35,745 nucleotides of DNA. Source: Actinomycetota bacterium (GTDB lineage Bacteria > Actinomycetota > Thermoleophilia > Gaiellales > F1-60-MAGs149). Position 1 is the first letter of the stretch. The number at the start of each line of letters is the position of its first letter. Below the pieces are notes generated by a model. The model was not told the origin of the DNA, searched no databases, and saw only the letters and a list, made by a program, of their open reading frames with translations. This document shows, in pieces, positions 9,504 to 18,422 of the stretch. A program made the translations under genes and the position numbers. The DNA is taken from contig SYIF01000034.1 of NCBI GenBank assembly GCA_005798855.1, positions 1 to 35,745 of the forward strand. The letters are read 5' to 3'.

Positions 9504-10955
9504 CTAGTAGCGCTGCGGCACACCTTGCAGGGCACGCCGAACGGCGTTATCGAACGACATGCGCTCCTTCGGCACGAGGCGGAGGATATCGTCGTTAAGG
9601 CAGATCGTCTCGTTGCGCAGCCCCTCGACGAGAGGTCGCGCAATATTCGTGTCGACAGCGGTTACGAGTCCGCACCAGCGCGACGAAAGCGTCGGTGACA
9701 GCACGGGTACCGGCACGATGAACGGTTTGCGACGCCCCGCGAGCACTGCGACCCGCTCCATCATCTCCCGGAACGTGAGGATGTCGGGGCCGCCAACGTC
9801 GAGAGAACGACCATACGCCCCCGGCAGTGCGCAGACGCCGACGAGGTAGTCGCGCAGATCGGCGTAGGCAATCGGTTGCGAACGCGTCGTCACCCAACTT
9901 GGTGTGACCATCGCTGGAAGCCGGTGGACGAGGTCACGCATCATTTGAAACGAAGCGCTCTCCTGACCTACGACCATGGCGGCGCGCAGGGTGGTGACAG
10001 GTACGTCTCCCTCTGCAAGGATCTGACCGGTTTCGTGTCGACTCTGCAGGTGATGAGAAAGCTCGGGGTCGTCATCTCCGAGTCCACTCAGGTAGATGAT
10101 CTGTTTCACACCCGCCTGCGCGGCGGCAGCTGCGGCGTTGCGCGCTGCCACGCGATCGAGTTCGGCAAAATCGCCTCCGGCACTCATCGAATGCACCAGC
10201 CAGTAGACGACGTCGAGACCGACGAAGGCGCGATCGAGCGATTCGCGATCGAGGGCATCCCCGTGCGTCACCTCGATGTCGGCGACCTGTTCAAGATCCG
10301 GATTGGCGCGACGAACGATGGCGCGTACCTGTGCTCCTTGGTCGCGCAACTCCGGTACGAGGCGACGTCCAACGTAGCCCGAGGCTCCGACCACGCCGAC
10401 CTGCAGGCCGTTCAGGCGGCCCTTCGTGTCGAGGGGCGGAGGGGCAACGGGAATCGGATCGATCACGCTGGCGATGTCTTGGAGGCTGCGTTTTGTCACC
10501 CAGCCGTGCACGAGGTGCTGTGTCAGCGTGTAGGGAGCCGCAATCAGGAACGTTTTCGCGTGGAGGTGCTCGAAGCGTGGACGGTAGCCGTCGACGATCA
10601 CACCGAGGTGGACGCCGACGCCTTCGATACGAGCGATTATGCGGAGGTGTCCCGCCGCTGCCGAGCAGGCAAAGCCCCCAATGATTGGGAAGGCAACCTC
10701 GATACCCCCCTCTACTTCTACGACCTCGGCGGCGGCGAACGTGAGGATCGTGATGCCAGTCTTGGCGACTATGAGGCGGATCGGCCCAAGTGCCTCACCT
10801 TTGGCTTGGACGATGCCACCCAGTGACCGCTGCAGGCTCGTCCAGTACGCGTCGGCGATGCTCTCTGCGGACGTCGCCGTAGGTGGAATCACAGGGTTCG
10901 CTGGCGAGAGCCAGTATTCACTGTGCTGGTTGGCGACGCTGGTCCAATATTCCAT
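9504..10955 (-). CDS. NAD(P)-binding (NmrA / atypical SDR-like) protein with an extra ~170-aa N-terminal region
   Basis: C-terminal QVGVVGASGYVGRRLVPELRDQGAQVRAIVRR, YWLVHSM, AAQAGVKQIIYLSGLG. N-terminal region not recognised. Confidence 0.75.
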   Translation of the reverse strand: MEYWTSVANQHSEYWLSPANPVIPPTATSAESIADAYWTSLQRSLGGIVQAKGEALGPIRLIVAKTGITILTFAAAEVVEVEGGIEVAFPIIGGFACSAAAGHLRIIARIEGVGVHLGVIVDGYRPRFEHLHAKTFLIAAPYTLTQHLVHGWVTKRSLQDIASVIDPIPVAPPPLDTKGRLNGLQVGVVGASGYVGRRLVPELRDQGAQVRAIVRRANPDLEQVADIEVTHGDALDRESLDRAFVGLDVVYWLVHSMSAGGDFAELDRVAARNAAAAAAQAGVKQIIYLSGLGDDDPELSHHLQSRHETGQILAEGDVPVTTLRAAMVVGQESASFQMMRDLVHRLPAMVTPSWVTTRSQPIAYADLRDYLVGVCALPGAYGRSLDVGGPDILTFREMMERVAVLAGRRKPFIVPVPVLSPTLSSRWCGLVTAVDTNIARPLVEGLRNETICLNDDILRLVPKERMSFDNAVRRALQGVPQRY

Positions 10956-10997
10956 TTCTAAATCTTCGCAGCGCCTCGGCTACTAGACCGGTGCTGT

Positions 10998-11852
10998 TCA
11001 GCCACCCGCTTCGGCGACGCGCTCGAGGTGGTGCTCGCGTGCCACACGCGCCAGATCGACCATGCGCTTGGCCCGCTCCGGATCGACGCGATTTTGTGTC
11101 CTACCGTCGATCTTCAAGGCCGTACCGACGATGATGCCATCGGCGGTTTCGAGGATGCGCTCGGCGGTATCGTGACGCACCCCCGTGTTCGCGAGTACAG
11201 GCATATCGGGGCAGGCCGCCTTGGCCTCTTCGAGGTCGGCGAAGCGAAACGCCGAACCTGCGCGCGGGCCCGAGATCAGGGCCGCTTCGCAGCCAAAAAA
11301 CTGGGCGCCTTGTGCACGGTCGGCAACGGTGCGCGAGCCGAGCGGCGATGCAAATTCCGGCGTCAGGTTCGTAAAGACCGCAATGTCGTCGGCGCCGATC
11401 GAGTGACGGTAGGAGAAGGCGGCGCCCGGGTCGGGTCGCAACTGCCCCATGTCGCTCTCGTAGACACCGATAAAGACCTCACGGACAAAGCGCGCTCCGA
11501 CTGATCGACCGACGGCGAGCGTGGCGAACGGATCCCAGAGCATGTCGACGCCGATCGGGAGCGACAGTTCGGGCGTGATCTCGCCGATCACGGCAGACAT
11601 TGCAGTCGACTGCTCCATCGTCACCTCAACGCGATACGGCAGGTCGCCTTCGTTACAGAAGATGATTGCGTCGACCCCAGCCTCTTGGCAAACCTGCGCG
11701 TCGTGCTTGGCCGCCTCGGCGATCGGACGCATGCCCGCGGTGCGGTCGAAAGCAGGCGAACCGGGCAGCGCGAGGAGGTGAACAACACCAATCAGCGGCT
11801 TCGAAATGCCGAAGACGCGCTGCATAACTTGGTCTGCGAGGGTGCCTTCCAT
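10998..11852 (-). CDS. BtpA/SgcQ family protein
   Basis: FGISKPLIGVVHLLALPGSPAF, AGVDAIIFCNEGDLPYR, GVDMLWDPFATLAVG, TGVRHDTAERILETADGIIVGTALKIDG. Confidence 0.85.
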   Translation of the reverse strand: MEGTLADQVMQRVFGISKPLIGVVHLLALPGSPAFDRTAGMRPIAEAAKHDAQVCQEAGVDAIIFCNEGDLPYRVEVTMEQSTAMSAVIGEITPELSLPIGVDMLWDPFATLAVGRSVGARFVREVFIGVYESDMGQLRPDPGAAFSYRHSIGADDIAVFTNLTPEFASPLGSRTVADRAQGAQFFGCEAALISGPRAGSAFRFADLEEAKAACPDMPVLANTGVRHDTAERILETADGIIVGTALKIDGRTQNRVDPERAKRMVDLARVAREHHLERVAEAGG

Positions 11853-11909
11853 ACGTGTAACCGTATTGGGGGTGCACGAACACTGCAACCCGTGCCACAC
11901 TCCACGGCA

Positions 11910-12404
11910 ATGAGTGAGACCGTCATTCTGCCTGCTGGAGCCGGATCCATCGACCTTGGCGAGTTTGCGTTTGAGGCCGGTCTCGTCCGGCTGGCAACAG
12001 TTGGTGCGGACGGATCGCCGCTCGATTTCTCTTCACCTGTCGTCTTGGCGGCAGTCGCCACTGCACTTACCGATGACCCATTTGCGCCGTTTTCGACGGA
12101 TGCGTTGCGTGTGCTTGCCCCCGCCGCACTCGACGCGTTCGATGCCGCCGTGCCGACGCACGACGAGTTGCAGCGGCTCGCTCCGCTGTGGCGGCCACGA
12201 CTCTTGTCGCTCGCTGGGCGCCAGGCCGAACTGACGGGCGAGCAGACGGTCGTTCTGCGTTTCGAGGAGCGCCTGCGCGAGATCAAGCTTGGCATGGCGC
12301 GTGCCGAGGCGGAAGGCGATGAGGGTCGGCGGGAGGCGCTGCACGCCAAGTACATCGAGGTCGGCACGTCGTATGCCGGTCGGCTGGCGGCGCGTGGGCG
12401 CTGA
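11910..12404 (+). CDS. Hypothetical protein upstream of tilS
   Basis: 164-aa ORF MSETVILPAGAGSIDLGEF..., overlapping the tilS start. Confidence 0.6.
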   Translation: MSETVILPAGAGSIDLGEFAFEAGLVRLATVGADGSPLDFSSPVVLAAVATALTDDPFAPFSTDALRVLAPAALDAFDAAVPTHDELQRLAPLWRPRLLSLAGRQAELTGEQTVVLRFEERLREIKLGMARAEAEGDEGRREALHAKYIEVGTSYAGRLAARGR

Positions 12405-13320
12405 GCTCGTCAGCCGCATCGCCGAACGGGCGGATGCACTCGGGCTAAGGTCCGCAACACCAGTGGTCGCGATGCTCTCGGGCGGTGCCGACTCGACGCT
12501 GCTTGTCGTGGCACTTGCCGAACTCGGCTGTGCGGTGCGCGTTGTGCACGTTGAGCATGGGCTACGTGGCGAGGAGTCGGATGCAGATGCGGCGGCCTGC
12601 CGCGCTCTGACAGACGCCTTAGAACTGCCGCTGACCATCGTCGCTGGGCAGGTGGAAACGGGTGGCAACCTCGAGTCGCGACTCCGCGACGTGCGTCGTG
12701 CGGCAGCGCTCAAGGCCGCGGACGGCCACCTCATCGCGACGGGCCACACGCTCAGCGATCGCGCCGAGACAGTGCTCTATCGGCTCGCCTCCTCGGGCAC
12801 TGCCCGCGGACTAACCGCGCTACCACCACGTGATGGACAGTGGGTGCGTCCACTGATCGATTGCTCTCGTGACGACGTGCGAGATGAGTTGCGACGACGC
12901 GGAGTTGCGTGGCGGGACGATCCGACGAACCTCGAGGCCGGTCCGGCCCGCAACCGCATTCGCCTCGACGTATTGCCTGCGCTCGCCCGGGCCCACCCGG
13001 GCGCCGAACGCAATCTCGCCCGCGCCGCCGGGCTGGCCGACGATGAGCGAATCGTCCTCGACAGTCTTGCCGACGACCTGATCGGCAATGATGGCTCTGT
13101 GTCCCTCCAGGCCCTAACCATCGCCCCGCCAGCGCTGCAGCGCATTGCCTTGCGCCGTGCAGCCGCGCGTGTCGGCGTGACGCTCGGGCACGACGATGTT
13201 GAGGCTTTGCGCACCGACCCGCGGCGCCGCACGCTCCATGGTGCTGCGATGGCCGAGGTCTCGCGCGGCCAGATCACGTTCCTCTCGCCCAGCTCGGGCC
13301 GACCCGAAGGCGCCACATGA
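12394..13320 (+). CDS. tilS: tRNA(Ile)-lysidine synthase
   Basis: AMLSGGADSTLLVVAL (SGGxDS), VVHVEHGLRGEESDADA, ATGHTLSDRAETVLYRL, RRGVAWRDDPTNLE. Confidence 0.92.
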   Translation: MGAELVSRIAERADALGLRSATPVVAMLSGGADSTLLVVALAELGCAVRVVHVEHGLRGEESDADAAACRALTDALELPLTIVAGQVETGGNLESRLRDVRRAAALKAADGHLIATGHTLSDRAETVLYRLASSGTARGLTALPPRDGQWVRPLIDCSRDDVRDELRRRGVAWRDDPTNLEAGPARNRIRLDVLPALARAHPGAERNLARAAGLADDERIVLDSLADDLIGNDGSVSLQALTIAPPALQRIALRRAAARVGVTLGHDDVEALRTDPRRRTLHGAAMAEVSRGQITFLSPSSGRPEGAT

Positions 13321-13859
13321 CCCCCCGCCACCCCGCCCTCGTCGACCACATCGTCTCGCGCGAGCAGATTGCGACGCGCGTCGCCGAGCTTGGTGCCGAG
13401 ATCTCTGAGGTCTACGCCGGCCGCGAATTGAAATTGACCTGTGTCCTGAAGGGTGGCTTCATCTTTCTGGCCGATCTCGTCCGCGCCATCACGATTCCTT
13501 GCGCGATCGATTTCATGGTCATCTCGTCGTATGGATCGGGTACGCAATCGTCGGGCATCGTGCGGATTCTCAAGGACCTTGACGCGCCAATCGAGGGGAT
13601 GGATGTTCTCGTCATCGAAGATATCGTCGACTCGGGTCTCACGCTCTCGTATCTCTTACGCAATCTCGAGACGCGGCATCCCGCGACGCTCGAGGTCTGC
13701 ACGCTGCTCGCCAAGCCGGCCCGCCATGAGCACGACGTGCCGTGCCGTTTTGTCGGCTTCGAGATCCCCAACACCTTCGTCGTCGGCTACGGCCTAGACG
13801 CCAACGAGCGTTTCCGCGAGTTGCCCGATATCTGGTCGGTCGACAACTCGAAGCTCTAG
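13317..13859 (+). CDS. hpt: Hypoxanthine phosphoribosyltransferase
   Basis: VLKGGFIFLADLVRAI, DFMVISSYGSGTQSSGIVRILKDLD, VLVIEDIVDSGLTLSYL; ATGA overlap with tilS. Confidence 0.94.
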   Translation: MTPRHPALVDHIVSREQIATRVAELGAEISEVYAGRELKLTCVLKGGFIFLADLVRAITIPCAIDFMVISSYGSGTQSSGIVRILKDLDAPIEGMDVLVIEDIVDSGLTLSYLLRNLETRHPATLEVCTLLAKPARHEHDVPCRFVGFEIPNTFVVGYGLDANERFRELPDIWSVDNSKL

Positions 13860-13862
13860 GCG

Positions 13863-13897
13863 GATGTCCAGAAGGGGTCAGGCCCTATCTGGACATC
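13863..13897. repeat. Palindrome with a GGGGTCAGGCCC core, second member of the same kind as 5367-5407
   Basis: Arms GATGTCCAGA / TCTGGACATC (10 bp, perfect) around AGGGGTCAGGCCCTA, immediately 3' of hpt. Confidence 0.7.
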
Positions 13898-14003
13898 GGC
13901 CTACACGAGTGCAATGCGCGCGTCTTCTCAGGCGGACATGACAAGTGCGCACTTGTGGTGTCCACCTCTGAGTTGATCGACCGCGATCGGCCCGACGAGT
14001 TGC

Positions 14004-15029
14004 CTACACGAGCGCGAGGTGCGCGTCTTCCCAGTCGACAGCGGCCTGGTCGAAGTAGACGAGGCGCGTCTTCTTGAACTCTTGGATCGAGTACAGCACG
14101 GCGTATTCGCCGAGGCCCGTCTCCTTGGAGAGGGCGGCGAGCACGGCTTCGCACTCTTCTTTATCGCGCCCGTGCGTCATCGAGAAGAGGCGGTATGGCC
14201 AGTCGTTGTAGATTGGTCGCTCGTAGCAATGCGAGACGCCGCGGTACGAGGCCATGATGCGGCCCGCCTCGTCGACGCGATCTTCGTCGACGATCCAGAC
14301 GCCCATGCCGTTCTGTCCAAAGCCCGCCTTGCGGTGGTTGACGACAGCGGCGAAACGGCGCATGCGTCCATCGGACAACAACTCGCGGCCCATCTCCATC
14401 AGTTCGGCGACGGTAAAGCCGTACTGCTCGGCGAGGTCCTTGAACGGCTCGGGCACCGCGGGGAGGTCCGTCTGCAATGCACGGACCGCGGCGATCTCGC
14501 GGTCGGTTGGTGCGCGGTGCGGAGCCTCGAGCGACGGGCGTGGTCGATCCTTCTTGGCGGCCGGGTCGCGACCGCCAACCATGTCGAGGTCGACGCCGAT
14601 TTTGAAGAAGCGGATGGCGGGGAGCGGACGAATCGACTCGATGTCAGCCAGCCGGCCGAGGAGTTCGATCGTCTCGTCGAGCCCAATCTTCGAGTCACCC
14701 GGCACGGCGATCGTAAACCACAGGTCGAACGCGTGCTCGCGCTCGTAGTTGTGTGTCACGCCTGGGTGGGCGCTGACGATGTCGGCGGCAAGCTGCTGCG
14801 TGCCCGGCTTGGTGCGGGCCGCGACGAGGCTCGACTTGTAGCCGAGACGACGCGTGTCGAAGATCCCCGAGATTTGTCGCACGACACCCTCACCGCGTAG
14901 CCGAGAGATGCGCTCGAGCATCTCGTCCTCTGGCATCTCGATCTCTGCCGCGAGAGCGCCCCACGGACGTTCTACGAAGGGCAACTCATTCTGTAGTCGG
15001 TCGAGTAAGCGTCGGTCTGCGTCATCCAT
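14004..15029 (-). CDS. Siroheme decarboxylase-like AhbA/AhbB fusion (Lrp/AsnC superfamily)
   Basis: Two repeated Lrp-like units: LLDRLQNELPFVERPWGALAAEI...VVRQISGIFDTRRLGY and VRALQTDLPAVPEPFKDLAEQYGFT...MRRFAAVVNHRKAGFGQNGMGVW; also SHCYERP, YRLFSMTHG. Confidence 0.85.
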   Translation of the reverse strand: MDDADRRLLDRLQNELPFVERPWGALAAEIEMPEDEMLERISRLRGEGVVRQISGIFDTRRLGYKSSLVAARTKPGTQQLAADIVSAHPGVTHNYEREHAFDLWFTIAVPGDSKIGLDETIELLGRLADIESIRPLPAIRFFKIGVDLDMVGGRDPAAKKDRPRPSLEAPHRAPTDREIAAVRALQTDLPAVPEPFKDLAEQYGFTVAELMEMGRELLSDGRMRRFAAVVNHRKAGFGQNGMGVWIVDEDRVDEAGRIMASYRGVSHCYERPIYNDWPYRLFSMTHGRDKEECEAVLAALSKETGLGEYAVLYSIQEFKKTRLVYFDQAAVDWEDAHLALV

Positions 15030-15149
15030 ATCCTGTAGAGTCGGCGCCCTTGCTCGGTCTGTCAAACGGCGCCGTGCGTGCGGCGACCCGTGGTAGCCTG
15101 AGGTGGTCATCCGGGGACGCCTGTCCCCCGAAAAAAGGTTATTGCTGAC

Positions 15150-15620
15150 ATGGAGACTCGCCGCCTCATCGCCATCGTGGTCGCTCTCGGAGCGCTCACC
15201 CTCGGAATTCTGACGGGCTGCGGCGGAAGTACCGATGCTTCCGGCACTCTCGGTGGCGAAGTTACGATCGGCACGGGTACGAATCCAACTGAGACTCCCG
15301 TCACGGAAGCCGGCGCAGCGACTGATGCAGCCACGACTGAGGCTGCCGGCGAGACGACGGCTGCTGCTGCTGTTGAGGGCGATGCGGCTGCTGGAGCCGC
15401 TGTCTTTACGAGCGCAGGCTGTGGCGGTTGCCATACCCTTGCTGCCGCTGGTTCGGCCGGCGCCGTTGGTCCGAACCTCGACGAGACGATGCCCGATTAC
15501 GCGCTCGTCATGGATCGCGTCACGAATGGCTTGGGTGGCATGCCCGCGTACGCCGGCCAGCTGTCCGAGACCGACATTCAGAACGTTGCGGCCTACGTGT
15601 CGCAGAACGCCGGCAAGTAG
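15150..15620 (+). CDS. Class I c-type cytochrome, probable lipoprotein
   Basis: Signal sequence with LGILTGC lipobox, T/A-rich linker, CGGCH heme motif, GGMPAYAGQLSETDIQNVAAYV. Confidence 0.9.
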   Translation: METRRLIAIVVALGALTLGILTGCGGSTDASGTLGGEVTIGTGTNPTETPVTEAGAATDAATTEAAGETTAAAAVEGDAAAGAAVFTSAGCGGCHTLAAAGSAGAVGPNLDETMPDYALVMDRVTNGLGGMPAYAGQLSETDIQNVAAYVSQNAGK

Positions 15621-15623
15621 TTC

Positions 15624-16460
15624 GTGCCGCTTCCTGACGGGCTCGATGCGGACGCCGTTGAAGGCGTCTTCGTCGATCTCGACGGGACGGTCGTTCATCA
15701 CGCCGAGCTCTTGCCGACGGCAATTGAGGCTGTAGCAGCGCTGCAGGCAACCGGCGTGCCGGTCGTGGTCGCGACGGGTCGCATGTTTCTGTCCGCGTGC
15801 CGCTTCGCGAATCTCTTGCACGCTGCCGACCAGGTGATTTGCTTTCAGGGCGCTCTCGTTGGCAGCCGCTCGACGGGTGAGGTGCTGCTGCATGAGCAGC
15901 TCGAGATGGAGGTGGCGCGCGAGATCATCGCGACGATCGTCGAGACGGGCGAGCACATCAATGTGATGACGTCCGACGCGTTCTACGTTTCCGAGGACAA
16001 CGCGGAGGCGCAGCGGTATGCGCAGAGCGCCCGCGTGCCTGTCAATGCTGTCGGCGATCTTGTTGCGTGGCTTGACCAGTCGATCACGAAGCTCGTCGTC
16101 TCGGGCGAGCCCGAGCGCATGGACGCCTTGCGCGATTTGCTGGTCCCCCAGTTTGGTGACCGCGCCTTTATCGCGAAGTCGTTGCCCTTTTATCTTGAGG
16201 TCGCAGCGCCCGGGGTGCATAAGGGTGTTGGCTGTGCCTTCGTGGCCGACCTTCTAGGCCTGCGCCAAGAGAACTGTGTCTCGATTGGCGATGGCGAGAA
16301 CGATCTCGAGCTGATCGACTGGGCTGGTTTTGGGATCGCCGTTGGTGGTGGGCACCCCGAACTAATCGAGCGTGCCGATTGGATTGCTCCCTCGATCGAC
16401 GACGACGGCGTGCCCCGTGTGTTGCAGGCCATCGCCGCTGCCCGTAGTCAGCGTCTCTAG
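15624..16460 (+). CDS. HAD superfamily (Cof-like) hydrolase
   Basis: GVFVDLDGTVVHH, VVVATGRMFLSA, HKGVGCAFVADLLGL, CVSIGDGENDLELIDWAGFGIAVG. Confidence 0.9.
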   Translation: MPLPDGLDADAVEGVFVDLDGTVVHHAELLPTAIEAVAALQATGVPVVVATGRMFLSACRFANLLHAADQVICFQGALVGSRSTGEVLLHEQLEMEVAREIIATIVETGEHINVMTSDAFYVSEDNAEAQRYAQSARVPVNAVGDLVAWLDQSITKLVVSGEPERMDALRDLLVPQFGDRAFIAKSLPFYLEVAAPGVHKGVGCAFVADLLGLRQENCVSIGDGENDLELIDWAGFGIAVGGGHPELIERADWIAPSIDDDGVPRVLQAIAAARSQRL

Positions 16461-16486
16461 CGCGCCACCCCGGTTAGTCTTCCACT

Positions 16487-17773
16487 GTGATTGATCTCCG
16501 TCTCGTCCGCAGCGATCCCGACATGGTTCGCGAGGCTCTGGCGCGTCGTGGCGATGAGGCGCTGCTTGATCCCGTGCTGACGCTCGATACGGAGCGCCGC
16601 GCGTTGCAGGTGCAGGTCGACGAGCTCCGCGCCGAGCGCAACCGGGCATCCGAGACGATCGGGCAACTCAAGCGCGCGGCCAAGGACGATCCGGCTGCCG
16701 CCGAGCAGGCCGATGCCGTGTCCGCCGAGATGCGCACGTTGAAGGACACGCTCGATGGTCTCGAGGAGTCGCTCAAGGCTGTTGATGAGCAGCTCGACAC
16801 TGCGCTGCTTGTTGTGCCAAACCTCCCCCATCCCGATTCGCCGCTTGGCAATACGGATGAGGACGCGCGCGAATTGCGCATCGTCGGCGAGATTCCGACC
16901 TTCGATTTCGAGCCGCGCGACCACCTCGAGCTGGCGGGCAGCGGCATCGATATGGAGCGCGGCGCCCGCACCTCTGGCTCACGCTTCGGCTACCTGAGCG
17001 GCGACATTGCCCGCCTCTGGTGGGCGATTTCGCGAATGGCTCTCGACCAGTTGGGCGATGGCGGCTTTACTCCGGTTGTGCCGCCTGTCTTGGTGCGCGA
17101 GGAGGCGATGTTTGCGACGGGCTTTTTCCCGACCGATCGCCAGAGCGTCTACAGCCTCGAAGACGACGATCTCTTTCTCGTTGGTACGAGCGAGGTGCCG
17201 CTGGCTGCACTTCACGCCGACGAAATCCTCGTTGCCGACGAATTGCCGCTCCGCTATGCCGGGCTCTCATCCTGTTTTCGTCGTGAGGCTGGCGCTGCCG
17301 GCCGCGACACGCGCGGCATCTTCCGCCTGCACCAGTTTGAGAAGGTAGAGATGTTCTCGTTTTGTCATCCCGACACGTCGTGGGACGAGCACCTGCATCT
17401 GCTCGCGCTCGAGGAGTCGATCGCACAGAAACTGGGACTCACCTACCGCGTCGTCGACATCGCTGTTGGCGATCTCGGCGCGTCGGCGGCCCGCAAGTAC
17501 GACATCGAGACGTGGCTGCCCAGCCAGCAGAAGTTTCGCGAGATGACGAGTTGTTCGAACTGCACCGATTATCAGGCGCGCCGACTCGATGCCCGCTTCC
17601 GTGAGGAGAAGGGCAGCCCGCAGACGCTGCATACGCTCAACGGCACTGCCGTGACGAGCTCGCGCACCGTTATCTCTGTGCTCGAACAGCACCAGCAGAA
17701 GGACGGCACGGTTGCGGTGCCAAAGGCTTTGCTGCACTTCGGCGCGCCTGCCGTCATCGATCCCCGTACCTAG
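16487..17773 (+). CDS. serS: Seryl-tRNA synthetase
   Basis: MIDLRLVRSDPDMVREALARRG, LVGTSEVPLAALHADEIL, FRREAGAAGRDTRGIFRLHQFEKVEMF, TSCSNCTDYQARRL, LNGTAVTSSRTVISVLE. Confidence 0.97.
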   Translation: MIDLRLVRSDPDMVREALARRGDEALLDPVLTLDTERRALQVQVDELRAERNRASETIGQLKRAAKDDPAAAEQADAVSAEMRTLKDTLDGLEESLKAVDEQLDTALLVVPNLPHPDSPLGNTDEDARELRIVGEIPTFDFEPRDHLELAGSGIDMERGARTSGSRFGYLSGDIARLWWAISRMALDQLGDGGFTPVVPPVLVREEAMFATGFFPTDRQSVYSLEDDDLFLVGTSEVPLAALHADEILVADELPLRYAGLSSCFRREAGAAGRDTRGIFRLHQFEKVEMFSFCHPDTSWDEHLHLLALEESIAQKLGLTYRVVDIAVGDLGASAARKYDIETWLPSQQKFREMTSCSNCTDYQARRLDARFREEKGSPQTLHTLNGTAVTSSRTVISVLEQHQQKDGTVAVPKALLHFGAPAVIDPRT

Positions 17774-17797
17774 AACGCGACCGCCAATCGCTCGTTT

Positions 17798-18370
17798 CTA
17801 GCGTCGGAAGAGTTTTCGAATGCGTGGGTGTGGCTTGCCTTCTGCGCCGATCAGGCCAAACAAGAGGGCGAGTGCGAGTAGCGCGCCACCGACCCAACCG
17901 AGCTTGACGCTGACGACGACGACGGCGATGGATCCTGGCACGAGGAGTAGCCAGGTACCGATTAATTGGTGTGTGCCTTTGCGGCGAAAGAAGCGGTCAA
18001 TTTTGACCAGCTTGAGGAGTTTTTGAACGAGGATCAGAACTGGAATCAGCCCCTCGAGGCTCGATCCTGCGAAGACAGTGATCCAGCCCGGCCATGCTGC
18101 AAAGAGAATGAAGAGTGTCAATCGGTGGTGGCGGATCCAGTCGACGCGGTCGGGCGAGAGCGGCAACAGCACGAGCACTTCGAGCACGAACACGCCCCAA
18201 ATGACCCAGTCGAGCCATAGCCCAGCGGTTCTGACGGAGGGGTCTGTCCAAATCAGAGGCACGACCACCGCGGGAATTGCCAGGAGGGCGGCAACGGTGG
18301 TGGGCATCACGAACCACTGCTCGGCGCGCTCGGCGCGTGTGGCGCGACTCTGATACTCGACGGCGTCCAT
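17798..18370 (-). CDS. Membrane protein, ion-channel-like
   Basis: Several TM segments with LIPVLILVQKLLKLVKIDRFFRRKG and a basic C-terminus. Confidence 0.6.
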   Translation of the reverse strand: MDAVEYQSRATRAERAEQWFVMPTTVAALLAIPAVVVPLIWTDPSVRTAGLWLDWVIWGVFVLEVLVLLPLSPDRVDWIRHHRLTLFILFAAWPGWITVFAGSSLEGLIPVLILVQKLLKLVKIDRFFRRKGTHQLIGTWLLLVPGSIAVVVVSVKLGWVGGALLALALLFGLIGAEGKPHPRIRKLFRR

Positions 18371-18422
18371 CGCGGTAAGTCTGCGTGACCCGCCCAGGGT
18401 CTGTCGCGGTAGCGTGCTGCGT

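Noticed and set aside
9876-10826. 316-aa plus-strand ORF
   Set aside because: Antisense to the NAD(P)-binding protein gene; no recognisable domain.
15030-16220. N-terminal ~400-aa extension of the 738-aa minus-strand ORF
   Set aside because: Antisense to the cytochrome c and HAD genes; the real AhbA/B-like protein starts at MDDADRRLL (15029).
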